Shown: piece by piece, positions 1 through 6,556 of the stretch
How positions within the stretch are numbered: position 1 is the first letter of the stretch
How the letters are laid out: every line of letters begins with the position of its first letter
DNA from: a bacterium
Lineage (GTDB): Bacteria > SZUA-182 > DTGQ01
Length of the DNA: 14,029 nt
Direction: 5' to 3'
Assembly (NCBI GenBank): GCA_023512255.1
Contig: JAILZY010000086.1
Coordinates: 1-14,029, forward strand
The notes under the pieces: generated by a model
What the model saw: the letters and a program-made list of their open reading frames with translations, nothing else
What the model was told of the DNA's origin: nothing
The model's database searches: none
Position numbers and translations under genes: made by a program

Positions 1-93
1 ACTATTGTCTTTTACCTCAATACCCTTACCCTGCGGCTTATCTCCTCCTCCTAATTTAAACATGGGGAACATCTGAACCTTGGGATAACTCAT
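1..93 (-). CDS. Possible N-terminal fragment of an unrecognised protein, cut by the window edge
   Basis: The minus strand is open from an ATG at 93 to the window edge (31 codons, beginning MSYPKVQMFPMFKLGGGDK). In-frame ATGs also lie at 72 and 63. The ATG at 72 is the only one with a Shine-Dalgarno-like AAGG five bases upstream, so the true start may be there. The polar, Gly/Lys-rich translation looks protein-like, but the piece is too short to assign to a family. If real, it is divergent from thi4, and its start region overlaps the proposed thi4 promoter. The plus strand is also open at the very edge (1-54, ending TAA), so the coding strand is not certain. Confidence 0.22.
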   Translation of the reverse strand, partial: MSYPKVQMFPMFKLGGGDKPQGKGIEVKDNS

Positions 94-121
94 TGACAAC
101 TGAAAAAGTATTTGATATTCT
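93..121 (+). promoter_or_regulatory. Candidate sigma-70 promoter of the thiamine operon
   Basis: A perfect -35 hexamer TTGACA (93-98) is followed after 17 bases by TATTCT (116-121), which matches the -10 consensus at four of six positions. Transcription would begin near 128 and give a leader of about 65 bases. That is too short for a full TPP riboswitch. It is the best promoter-like pair upstream of thi4, but the assignment rests on pattern only. Confidence 0.45.
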
Positions 122-183
122 GTATCAAATTCGAAGTATAAAATAAGTAAAAAAAATAAGTAAAAAGCAGAATTAAGGAGAGC

Positions 184-204
184 ATGATAAAGACATGGAA
201 TTAG
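184..204 (+). other. Six-codon mini-ORF overlapping the thi4 start
   Basis: ATG at 184 opens a frame of six codons (MIKTWN) ending in TAG at 202-204, so it overlaps the thi4 ATG at 195 in another frame. The AAGGAG at 175-180 is 3 bases from this ATG and 14 from the thi4 ATG; neither spacing is ideal. It could be chance, or a short leader whose translation brings ribosomes to thi4. Confidence 0.2.
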
Positions 205-986
205 ATGATCTGGTTGTTTCAAAGGCTATTATTGAGCGTTTTTCTGAAAAGCTCCTGAGCTACTCGCAGATCGATGTGGCTATTGTCGGAGCAGGGCCAG
301 CCGGCCTGATGGCCTCTTACGCCATTGCCAAAAGGGGGCTGAAAGTAGCTGTTTTTGAAAGAAGATTAAGCGTTGGCGGCGGCATGTGGGGCGGGGGAAT
401 GATGTTCAATGAAATCGTCGTTCAGGAGGAGGGGAAAAAAATCCTGGATGAGCTCGGTGTTACAAGCCGTGAATATAAAGCCGGCTACTATACAGCCGAC
501 TCGGTTCAGACCATTACCACCCTAGCCTCTTATGCCACCAAAGCGGGGGCGCAGGTCTTCAACCTAGTATCGGTTGAAGATATCATGGTCCGGGAGGAGC
601 GAGTCGTTGGCCTAGTAGTGAACTGGTCTGCGGTCGATATGGCTGGTCTACACATTGATCCTCTTAGCATCAAGGCTGAGACGATTATTGATGCTACCGG
701 GCATGCCGCTGAGCTGGTTAAGATTCTACGCCAGAAATTGGGAGCCAAGCTGCTGACCGAAACAGGAGACATCATTGGCGAGAAGCCGATGTGGGCTGAC
801 CTTGGAGAAAAGAGTATCATCAAGAATACTAGGCAGGTTTACCCCGGCGTATATGTGGTTGGTATGGCTGCTAACGCTGTATTTGGAGCTCATCGAATGG
901 GGCCGATCTTTGGTGGCATGCTGCTTTCGGGATTGAAAGTAGCTGAGCTTGTAGCTGGTAATACCCAAACCTCTTTTGGCCCATAG
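195..986 (+). CDS. thi4: Thi4-family sulfide-dependent ADP-thiazole synthase
   Basis: This enzyme builds the thiazole half of thiamine from NAD and glycine. The 263-residue length fits prokaryotic Thi4. It shows a dinucleotide-binding GAGPAG (32-37) after a hydrophobic strand, the Gly-rich stretch [10 protein letters not shown] (61-70), and a C-terminal [19 protein letters not shown] (223-241). At the sulfur-donor position the sequence reads AGLHIDP, so His153 replaces the Cys of the yeast suicide enzyme. In archaeal homologues this goes with use of free sulfide and catalytic turnover. It is the first gene of an operon with thiC, thiE and thiD, and no thiG/thiS/thiH is seen. AAGGAG (175-180) lies 14 bases before the ATG, which is unusually far. 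No better in-frame start was found. The family call is firm; the sulfide dependence is inferred from one residue. Confidence 0.95.
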   Translation: MELDDLVVSKAIIERFSEKLLSYSQIDVAIVGAGPAGLMASYAIAKRGLKVAVFERRLSVGGGMWGGGMMFNEIVVQEEGKKILDELGVTSREYKAGYYTADSVQTITTLASYATKAGAQVFNLVSVEDIMVREERVVGLVVNWSAVDMAGLHIDPLSIKAETIIDATGHAAELVKILRQKLGAKLLTETGDIIGEKPMWADLGEKSIIKNTRQVYPGVYVVGMAANAVFGAHRMGPIFGGMLLSGLKVAELVAGNTQTSFGP

Positions 987-1009
987 GGAAATCACAACAT
1001 TATACACGA

Positions 1010-1021
1010 CATTATATAATG
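1010..1021. repeat. 12-bp perfect palindrome between thi4 and thiC
   Basis: CATTATATAATG is self-complementary and lies 26 bases before the thiC start. It contains TATAAT (1015-1020), so it could be a -10 element for an internal promoter or a small operator. No good -35 sits 17 bases upstream (TCACAA). Nothing else in the 61-base gap suggests a riboswitch. Confidence 0.3.
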
Positions 1022-1047
1022 GGTTGACACGATAGGAGGCTTTTGCC

Positions 1048-2343
1048 TTGAACACACAAATGAAACAAGCTCGAGCAGGCCACCTCACTCCGGAAATAGA
1101 GAAGGTGGCCGAACAAGAGCGCTTATCGCCTCAGACCATTATGGAGGGGATCAGCCGTGGGACTATAGTTATCCCACACAATCGGGCACTTCCCAAGTCC
1201 AGGATCTGCGGCATCGGCTGTGGGCTTCGAACCAAAGTCAATGCTAACATTGGAACTTCCAAAGATCGCCCCGATCTTGGGCAAGAGATGGAAAAACTGC
1301 ACGCTGCTCTTGAGGCCGGAGCCGATACGGTGATGGATCTTTCCACTGGTGGCGATATTAATCTGATACGCAGAGAAATCCTGCACCACTCTTCTGTCCC
1401 GGTTGGAACTGTGCCGATCTACCAGGCAGCTATTGAATCGATCGAGGAGTTTGGGGCGGTAGTCAAGATGCCGGAAGAAAAGCTCTTTCGGGTAATAGAG
1501 GAGCAGGCAGCAGATGGGGTGGATTTTGTTACTATTCATGCCGGCTTAACTATGGATGCGGTCCAGCGGCTGAAAAAACAGGGCAGACTAATGGATATTG
1601 TCAGCCGTGGGGGAGCCTTTTTGGTTTCCTGGATGATCCATCACCAAAGAGAAAATCCCTTGTATGAGCATTTTGATCGTCTCCTTGATCTGGCTAGACG
1701 CTTCGATCTGGTCTTGAGCCTTGGCGATGGTCTGAGGCCAGGAGCTTTGGCTGACGCCACAGACCGGGCCCAGATTCAGGAGCTTTTAACCCTAGGGGAG
1801 CTGGCCGAGCGGGCTTGGCAGGCTGATGTCCAGGTGATGATTGAGGGGCCAGGGCATGTGCCTATGGATCAGATTGAAGCCAATATTGTTCTCCAAAAGA
1901 GACTATGCAAAAACGCACCTTTTTATGTCCTCGGTCCTCTGGTAACTGATATTGCCTCCGGCTACGACCATATTTCTTCAGCCATTGGAGCGGCCATCGC
2001 GGCCCGAGCCGGAGCAGATTTCATCTGCTATGTTACCCCCTCAGAACATCTTCGGCTGCCTACCCCAGAAGATGTCCGGGATGGGGTGATCGCCGCCCGC
2101 ATTGCTGCCCACGCGGCTGATATTGCCAAGAAAATCCCAGGGGCTTTAGAATGGGATAATAAGATGTCACAGGCAAGAAAATCTCAGGACTGGCAAGCCC
2201 AGATTCAGCTTGCCATTTATCCAAAAACTGCCCAGAGGCTGCGCCAAGCCAGCCCTCCGAAGGAAACTGCCACCTGCAGCATGTGTGGAGAATTTTGTGC
2301 TATCGGTATGGTTAAAGATTTTTTAAAATCCTCCCAGCCGTAA
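1048..2343 (+). CDS. thiC: Phosphomethylpyrimidine synthase ThiC
   Basis: A radical SAM enzyme that rearranges aminoimidazole ribotide into HMP phosphate, the pyrimidine half of thiamine. The 431 residues match the shorter ThiC form that lacks the long N-terminal domain of the E. coli enzyme. Typical motifs are NANIGTS (66-72), MDLSTGGD (96-103), SLGDGLRPG (224-232), EGPGHVPM (266-273) and GYDHISSAIGAA (305-316). The C-terminal cluster motif is CSMCGEFC (Cys410, 413, 417), giving CX2CX3C where E. coli-type ThiC has CX2CX4C; I recall the shorter spacing from other anaerobe-type ThiC. The start is a TTG at 1048, chosen because a perfect AGGAGG (1034-1039) sits eight bases upstream. The next ATG (1060) would be 20 bases from it. 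A ThiC paralogue for benzimidazole synthesis (BzaF) is the main alternative, but the thi neighbours argue against it. Confidence 0.97.
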   Translation: MNTQMKQARAGHLTPEIEKVAEQERLSPQTIMEGISRGTIVIPHNRALPKSRICGIGCGLRTKVNANIGTSKDRPDLGQEMEKLHAALEAGADTVMDLSTGGDINLIRREILHHSSVPVGTVPIYQAAIESIEEFGAVVKMPEEKLFRVIEEQAADGVDFVTIHAGLTMDAVQRLKKQGRLMDIVSRGGAFLVSWMIHHQRENPLYEHFDRLLDLARRFDLVLSLGDGLRPGALADATDRAQIQELLTLGELAERAWQADVQVMIEGPGHVPMDQIEANIVLQKRLCKNAPFYVLGPLVTDIASGYDHISSAIGAAIAARAGADFICYVTPSEHLRLPTPEDVRDGVIAARIAAHAADIAKKIPGALEWDNKMSQARKSQDWQAQIQLAIYPKTAQRLRQASPPKETATCSMCGEFCAIGMVKDFLKSSQP

Positions 2344-2388
2344 AACCTATCAAGGTATTAACCGAGTATTAAACCGACTAAGTGTAGT

Positions 2389-3048
2389 ATGAAACCGACT
2401 GGCAAGAAAACAATTCAAGATTGCTTCCTCTATGCTTTGACTCCCCCTAACCTGGAAGCAGGCACTGTCTCCTGGATGAGGCTAAGAGAATCAATTGAGC
2501 AGGGGATAGATGCTCTGCAACTCCGCCTTTCGGGAAAAAGCGACCGGCAGATACTAGATCTAGGGTGGCAGATCCGTCAATTGACTCAAGAGGCTGGGGT
2601 GGTGATGATCGTAAATGACCGCCTGGACCTTTGTCAAATTCTGGATGCCGATGGGCTGCACCTTGGGCAGGATGATATTCCGCTCAAAGAGGCTAGAAAA
2701 ATCCTTGGGCCTGACAAAATAATCGGCCTCTCCACTCACACTCTCAGACAGGCTTATGAGGCTGAGGCAGAAGGAGCAGATTACCTTGGCTATGGGCCTT
2801 GCTATCCGAGCCTGACTAAGGGAAATCTTTCCCCAAGGGTCAGCCTTGAGGATATTAGCAGGTTGAGCCAAACCCTGAAGATTCCCTTTTTTGTCATTGG
2901 TGGGCTTTGTCTGGAAAATCTCTCCCCTATCTTGGCTGCCGGAGCCAGCCGGGTAGCCATCAGCGCTGGAATCTACTCATCTTCCGATGTCCGGCTAACT
3001 ATCCAAGGCATTCAAAAGCTCCTCCTAAGCCACAGGAAGAGGAGATAG
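2389..3048 (+). CDS. thiE: Thiamine-phosphate synthase ThiE
   Basis: Joins HMP pyrophosphate and the thiazole phosphate to give thiamine monophosphate. The 219 residues form a single TIM-barrel domain of usual length. Motifs are VNDRLDL (75-81), DADGLHLGQDDIPL (86-99), IGLSTHT (112-118), GPCYPSLTK (136-144, the usual GPxxPTxTK phosphate loop) and GG (171-172). The substrate motif QxRxK appears as Q44-L-R46-L-S48-G-K50, so Ser stands at the usual Lys position and the nearest Lys is two residues on. The gene is 45 bases after thiC. There is no clear Shine-Dalgarno before the ATG at 2389, and a 9-base direct repeat AAACCGACT (2371-2379 and 2392-2400) spans the start. A TenI-type relative is possible, but the NDR, HLGQDD and GPxxP motifs and the operon favour ThiE. 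Confidence 0.92.
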   Translation: MKPTGKKTIQDCFLYALTPPNLEAGTVSWMRLRESIEQGIDALQLRLSGKSDRQILDLGWQIRQLTQEAGVVMIVNDRLDLCQILDADGLHLGQDDIPLKEARKILGPDKIIGLSTHTLRQAYEAEAEGADYLGYGPCYPSLTKGNLSPRVSLEDISRLSQTLKIPFFVIGGLCLENLSPILAAGASRVAISAGIYSSSDVRLTIQGIQKLLLSHRKRR

Positions 3049-3108
3049 CCAGCCCCATAGAGCAAAAGAGAGGCCATATAATGGTTTAAGATTGGTAGGG
3101 TATAACCG

Positions 3109-3963
3109 ATGAATGCTCTTTTCCCCCTTGCCGAAAATGTTTCCTCCCCTCCCCTGATTCGTGCCCTGACCATTGCCGGCTCTGATTCTGGAGGTGGGGC
3201 AGGCATTCAGGCAGATCTAAAAACCTTCACCCTGATGGGAGTCTTCGGGCTTTCGGTGATCACGGCTCTTACAGCTCAAAACAGCCTAGGAGTACAAAGC
3301 GTTTTTGGTCTGCCGAAAGATTTTGTAGGACAGCAGATGGATTCGGTGCTAAATGATATCGGTACTGATGCGGCCAAAACAGGCATGCTCTGGAGCCAAG
3401 GGATCATTGAAGTGGTAGCCGACAAGCTCAAAGGGAAAAACTATCCGCTGGTGGTCGATCCTGTACTTACTGCCAAGCGAGGAGAGCCTCTGCTTCAGCC
3501 CGAGGCTATCCCAGCTCTCAAACAACGGCTACTTCCCTTGGCTAACCTGGTAACTCCAAACATCCCCGAGGCTGAGCTCTTAAGCGGCCTATCTCCCCTG
3601 ACCACTAAAGATCAGATCCGGGATGCAGCTAAAAAAATCATGGACTTATCTGGAGCGGAATCTATCCTGATCAAGGGGGGACACCTTAGCGGTGATCAGA
3701 TCTTTGATCTTTTTTTTGATGGGAGAGAATGTATGGTTTTTGAGAAGGAAAGAATCAACACCCAACACGTTCATGGAGTAGGATGTACGCTAGCTGCGAC
3801 CATCACGGCCTTTCTGGCCTATGGCCTGACCGTCATCGAGGCCGTTCAAAAGGCTCAAACAGTGATCAGGGAGGCTATCCGCTCATCCCGGCCCCTGGGC
3901 CAAGGCATTGGCTCGGTAAACCTTCGATTCTGTTATCTGCCAGAGGAGAAATATCATGTTTGA
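3109..3963 (+). CDS. thiD: Hydroxymethylpyrimidine/phosphomethylpyrimidine kinase ThiD
   Basis: A ribokinase-fold kinase that phosphorylates HMP and HMP-P to HMP pyrophosphate, the substrate of ThiE. The 284 residues are slightly longer than usual because of about 17 extra N-terminal residues. Motifs are ALTIAGSDSGGGAGIQAD (19-36), VVDPVLTAKRG (115-125), LVTPNIPEAELL (147-158) and ILIKGGHL (186-193). The catalytic loop reads HGVGCTLAA (222-230), with Cys226. Most ThiD proteins have HGTGC, so Val224 in the anion-hole loop is a substitution worth noting. The ATG at 3109 follows a weak GGTAGGG eight bases upstream and a 60-base gap after thiE. The 3' end overlaps the next gene by eight bases. 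Confidence 0.95.
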   Translation: MNALFPLAENVSSPPLIRALTIAGSDSGGGAGIQADLKTFTLMGVFGLSVITALTAQNSLGVQSVFGLPKDFVGQQMDSVLNDIGTDAAKTGMLWSQGIIEVVADKLKGKNYPLVVDPVLTAKRGEPLLQPEAIPALKQRLLPLANLVTPNIPEAELLSGLSPLTTKDQIRDAAKKIMDLSGAESILIKGGHLSGDQIFDLFFDGRECMVFEKERINTQHVHGVGCTLAATITAFLAYGLTVIEAVQKAQTVIREAIRSSRPLGQGIGSVNLRFCYLPEEKYHV

Positions 3964-4384
3964 GCGCTATAGTATAGGAAGACTTTTTCTTGGCCGTTTC
4001 GAATATGGAGTGGATTTACTCGATGAGCTCTACCGACTATGCGAAGATCAGCATATTCGGATAGGAACTTTCTGGGTCATTGGGGCTGTCCAAAGGTCCT
4101 GCGTTGGTTTCTATCACCAGGAAGAGAAGCGCTATCAACCGATTAGCCTGGCCACTCCGGCCGAAATTGTCTGCTGTCTCGGCAATATCTCTGCCAAGGA
4201 TGAGAAGATATTTATCCATGCCCATATCAGCTTGTCCGATGAGCAAGGAAAGGTATGGGGAGGGCATCTCATGCCGGGTACAATTGTCTTTGCCGCCGAA
4301 TTTCAGATTCAAGAGCTTCAGGGGAGAATTCTACAGCGAAGAGAGGATTTTATAACCGGCCTAACCCTATGGCATAAGGCCTAG
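3956..4384 (+). CDS. PPC/DUF296 domain protein, translationally coupled to thiD
   Basis: A 142-residue single-domain protein of the PPC family (plants and prokaryotes conserved, formerly DUF296). The signature is FIHAHISLSDEQG (86-98) followed by GGHLMPGTIVFAAEFQI (102-118). His88, His90 and His104 are placed to bind a metal ion, and structures of prokaryotic family members are reported to hold one. The fold is often trimeric and has no established bacterial function; the AT-hooks of the plant DNA-binding proteins are absent. The ATG lies inside thiD (GAGGAG at 3943-3948, seven bases upstream), so the two are likely co-translated. That suggests a thiamine-related role, for example handling an intermediate or a metal, but this is inference from position. 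The TAG stop lies in the first bases of a palindromic repeat. Confidence 0.85.
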   Translation: MFERYSIGRLFLGRFEYGVDLLDELYRLCEDQHIRIGTFWVIGAVQRSCVGFYHQEEKRYQPISLATPAEIVCCLGNISAKDEKIFIHAHISLSDEQGKVWGGHLMPGTIVFAAEFQIQELQGRILQRREDFITGLTLWHKA

Positions 4385-4504
4385 TTGTCTTTTCGCTAAC
4401 AAAGTGCACAAGATGCGGCGGGCATAAGGTCCGCACCTACAATTTATAGCATAATTGATCCGCTGCGCACTTGTGTTACGCACTTAGCGAAAGAACCACT
4501 TAGT
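4381..4504. mobile_element. MITE-like palindromic repeat, copy A
   Basis: A non-coding element of about 124 bp. Its left end (GTCTTTTCGCTAA) is the near reverse complement of its right end (TTAGCGAAAGAACC). Inside are sub-terminal inverted segments (AAAGTGCACAAG against CTTGTGTTACGCACTT) and a core hairpin GCGG-GCATAAGGT-CCGC followed by ACCTACAAT. A closely similar copy, about 85% identical by eye, lies at 10236-10367. No transposase ORF fits in it. It separates the PPC gene from the radical SAM gene and begins at the PPC stop codon. When transcribed it should fold into a long hairpin and could act as a terminator or RNA-stability element. Confidence 0.75.
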
Positions 4505-4524
4505 ATTCAAGGAGGAAGCAACAA

Positions 4525-5829
4525 GTGCCAGCTCTGCTCGTGGCGGATGAATCAGGGCGGATTTACGATCATCCCTATTTGAAACTTGCCGGCCAATCAG
4601 GGCATCATTTAGTTAGACCTGATCATAAGCAGCTTATTCCGCTTCCCTTCGGCAGTCAACTGTTTATGATGCCTGGCCGTATTCCTGTCGGCTGGGATAG
4701 CCGAGCGAGGCGGTTTACTCCCTGTGAGCAGTTTTCTTTCAATGGAAAGAAAAAGCAGTGCTTTCCTGTAGCCGCCTTCCTCGCACCGGGATTTTTGCGA
4801 ACCCTACTTCCAGCCACTCAGGTTACTCCAGGAGCAAGCCGCCCTAATCTTCCCCTCTGGGCTTATACTGCTGTCGGCTGGAAGGACGGGAGATTTTGGG
4901 TAAGTGCTCTTCAGATTGATCCAAATCCCCACTGGCATCCAAAATACTTTCAGGATGATCAAATAACCGCCAAGGCAGTGCGCTCATTTTTGCAAGAGAA
5001 GCCTAAAAACCGGCTAGTGCGGCAACTTTCCCGCTGTGCCCTGGAATACCATTGCTTTGCGGCTAAAAATTTCTTTCTCCAGCGATGGGAGTGCCCGCTG
5101 CCAACCTCACCGGTGTGTAACGCCAGATGCCTTGGGTGCCTATCTCTCCAGCCAGGTGAGTGCTGCCCATCATCCCAGGAGAGAATCTGCTTTGTGCCCA
5201 AAGTAGATGAGCTGGTAGAGGTGGCCTTGCCTCACCTGATCAAGGCAGAGGATGCCATAGTCAGCTTCGGTCAGGGATGCGAGGGTGAGCCACTGCTTCA
5301 GGCAGATACCTTGGCGAGGACAATTCACCAGGTGAGAAAAAAAACCTCACGGGGGATTATTAACCTCAATACCAATGGAAGCCTGCCGGATAAGGCTGAA
5401 GAAGTCTATCGGGCTGGCCTTGACAGTGTTAGGGTCAGCCTCAATAGCCTAATTCCTGACTCTTACTGCCGCTATTACTCACCTCATGGTTACAGCTTCG
5501 AGCAGGTGCTTGAAACCATACACAAGGCCAGGGAACTTAATCTTTATACCTCAATCAACCTGCTGGTCTTTCCCGGCATAACTGATCGGAGAAAAGAGTG
5601 TGAGATGCTCTATCAGTTCATTGAGCAATCAGGCATCAACCTGATCCAAATGCGCAATCTCAATATCGACCCTGATCTTTACCTGGAAAGAATGGGAGAA
5701 GAGGATCGAGGAGAATTTGTGCCCATATGGGAGATAGTTGATACGCTAAGGAGAAGGTTTCCCCGGCTCAGGCTGGGATATTTTAACCAATCCGAGACGG
5801 TAGTGCGAAAAGTAGCCTGCCGGCAATAA
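4525..5829 (+). CDS. Radical SAM protein with an uncharacterised N-terminal region
   Basis: A 434-residue radical SAM protein. The [4Fe-4S] motif CNARCLGC (Cys198, 202, 205; CX3CX2C) lies unusually far from the N terminus, followed by SFGQGCEGEP (247-256), the SAM-amino-group region, and NLNTNGSLP (280-288). The core barrel runs to about 420. Residues 1-190 are a separate region starting MPALLVADESGRIYDHP and including PLPFGSQLFMMPGRIPVGWD (39-58). Extra Cys at 171, 177, 190, 213 and 214 might serve a second cluster or a metal. The family looks conserved but I cannot give a reaction. The start is GTG 4525, with AAGGAGG (4509-4515) nine bases upstream. It lies 140 bases after the thiamine operon, across copy A, so co-transcription is uncertain. 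Its 3' end converges on marC. Confidence 0.85.
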   Translation: MPALLVADESGRIYDHPYLKLAGQSGHHLVRPDHKQLIPLPFGSQLFMMPGRIPVGWDSRARRFTPCEQFSFNGKKKQCFPVAAFLAPGFLRTLLPATQVTPGASRPNLPLWAYTAVGWKDGRFWVSALQIDPNPHWHPKYFQDDQITAKAVRSFLQEKPKNRLVRQLSRCALEYHCFAAKNFFLQRWECPLPTSPVCNARCLGCLSLQPGECCPSSQERICFVPKVDELVEVALPHLIKAEDAIVSFGQGCEGEPLLQADTLARTIHQVRKKTSRGIINLNTNGSLPDKAEEVYRAGLDSVRVSLNSLIPDSYCRYYSPHGYSFEQVLETIHKARELNLYTSINLLVFPGITDRRKECEMLYQFIEQSGINLIQMRNLNIDPDLYLERMGEEDRGEFVPIWEIVDTLRRRFPRLRLGYFNQSETVVRKVACRQ

Positions 5830-5830
5830 A

Positions 5831-5857
5831 AAATTTATTTCAAGCTCAAATTGAGCT
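5831..5857 (-). terminator. Weak terminator-like hairpin after the MarC gene
   Basis: In the 30-base gap between the two convergent genes, AGCTCAA (5843-5849) and TTGAGCT (5851-5857) are perfect inverted repeats with a one-base centre. In the minus direction they are followed after about nine bases by a run of six T (positions 5834 down to 5829). The stem is directly behind the MarC stop at 5860. The T run is displaced from the stem, so it may be an inefficient terminator. Confidence 0.45.
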
Positions 5858-5859
5858 GA

Positions 5860-6459
5860 TCAAACCAGTCGCCGCGACAGCAAAATAATCTCTACAATCC
5901 CCTTCCTGATCATCATCACGGCCATGGCCGCCAAAAACAGATTAACAATCCTGGACAGCACCTCAGCCCCTGACTCGCCGATCAGATAGAGAATCCAGTC
6001 CGAGCAGGCAAGAACAAAGCCCACAAGAGCGATATTTAGAGCAACCGCAATAATTACTGCCGTCAGCCTGTAATTCTCCATCAGGATAAGCAGGGTAGTC
6101 AAAACAGCCGGACCAGCAATGAGAGGAGTGCCGATCGGAACCACCCCAGCATATCTTCCAACTGGCATACCTCTCTTTTTGTTGTGAATTATCAGGCCAT
6201 CCATAGCCAAAATAAAAAGGATACTTCCGCCAGCGATCATAAAATCACCACCAGTAATGCCGAGCCAGACAAAGAGCAGTTTCCCCAAAAAAATAAAGCC
6301 AAAACATAACCCAAGAGAGGTAATCATCGACTCCAAGATGATAACCCGTCTCTGGCTCTTTTCAAGCCTTCGGGTCAGGGTAATGAACACTGACAGGACG
6401 CCAACCGCATCCATAGCTACAAAAATGGGGATAAAAGCAAAAAAGATGGCTCTCAGCAT
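5860..6459 (-). CDS. MarC-family integral membrane protein
   Basis: A polytopic inner-membrane protein of the MarC/UPF0056 family, function not established; the old link to multiple antibiotic resistance in E. coli was not supported later. From the chosen ATG the protein has 199 residues with about six membrane segments. Family features are the opening AIFFAFIPIFVAMDAVG and the PIGTPLIAGPAVLTT re-entrant-type motif near residues 108-122, repeated later as a RIVNLFLAAMAVMMIRKG segment. A GTG at 6477 would add six residues (MRPKGI) but has no ribosome-binding site. The ATG at 6459 is preceded by AAAGGA, although only three bases away, and fits the usual family N terminus. It lies about 100 bases downstream of lon on the same strand and may be read with it. 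Confidence 0.88.
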   Translation of the reverse strand: MLRAIFFAFIPIFVAMDAVGVLSVFITLTRRLEKSQRRVIILESMITSLGLCFGFIFLGKLLFVWLGITGGDFMIAGGSILFILAMDGLIIHNKKRGMPVGRYAGVVPIGTPLIAGPAVLTTLLILMENYRLTAVIIAVALNIALVGFVLACSDWILYLIGESGAEVLSRIVNLFLAAMAVMMIRKGIVEIILLSRRLV

Positions 6460-6488
6460 AATTCCTTTCGGCCGCACCCGCTACTTGG

Positions 6489-6505
6489 GGGCTCTTTTAG
6501 AGCCC
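6489..6505. other. Hairpin between lon and the MarC gene
   Basis: GGGCTCT (6489-6495) and AGAGCCC (6499-6505) form a perfect seven-base-pair stem with a three-base loop. It lies in the gap after the lon stop. There is no T run after it in the minus direction, so it is not a canonical intrinsic terminator. It may stabilise the lon transcript end or modulate read-through into the MarC gene. Confidence 0.4.
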
Positions 6506-6556
6506 TTCCCTTTGCTCGCCGCGACCATAACTTGGCGCAGCTATAAAAAGCTTGCG

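Noticed and set aside
71-95. CTGAACCTTGGGATAA looks like part of a TPP riboswitch 3' segment
   Set aside because: The CTGAGA segment and the stems are missing, spacing within the motif is wrong, and the likely transcript starts downstream of it.
3783-3977. Alternative plus-strand frame over the thiD end, and similar opposite-strand frames inside lon and thiC
   Set aside because: They overlap strongly supported genes, lack ribosome-binding sites, and their translations match no family pattern.
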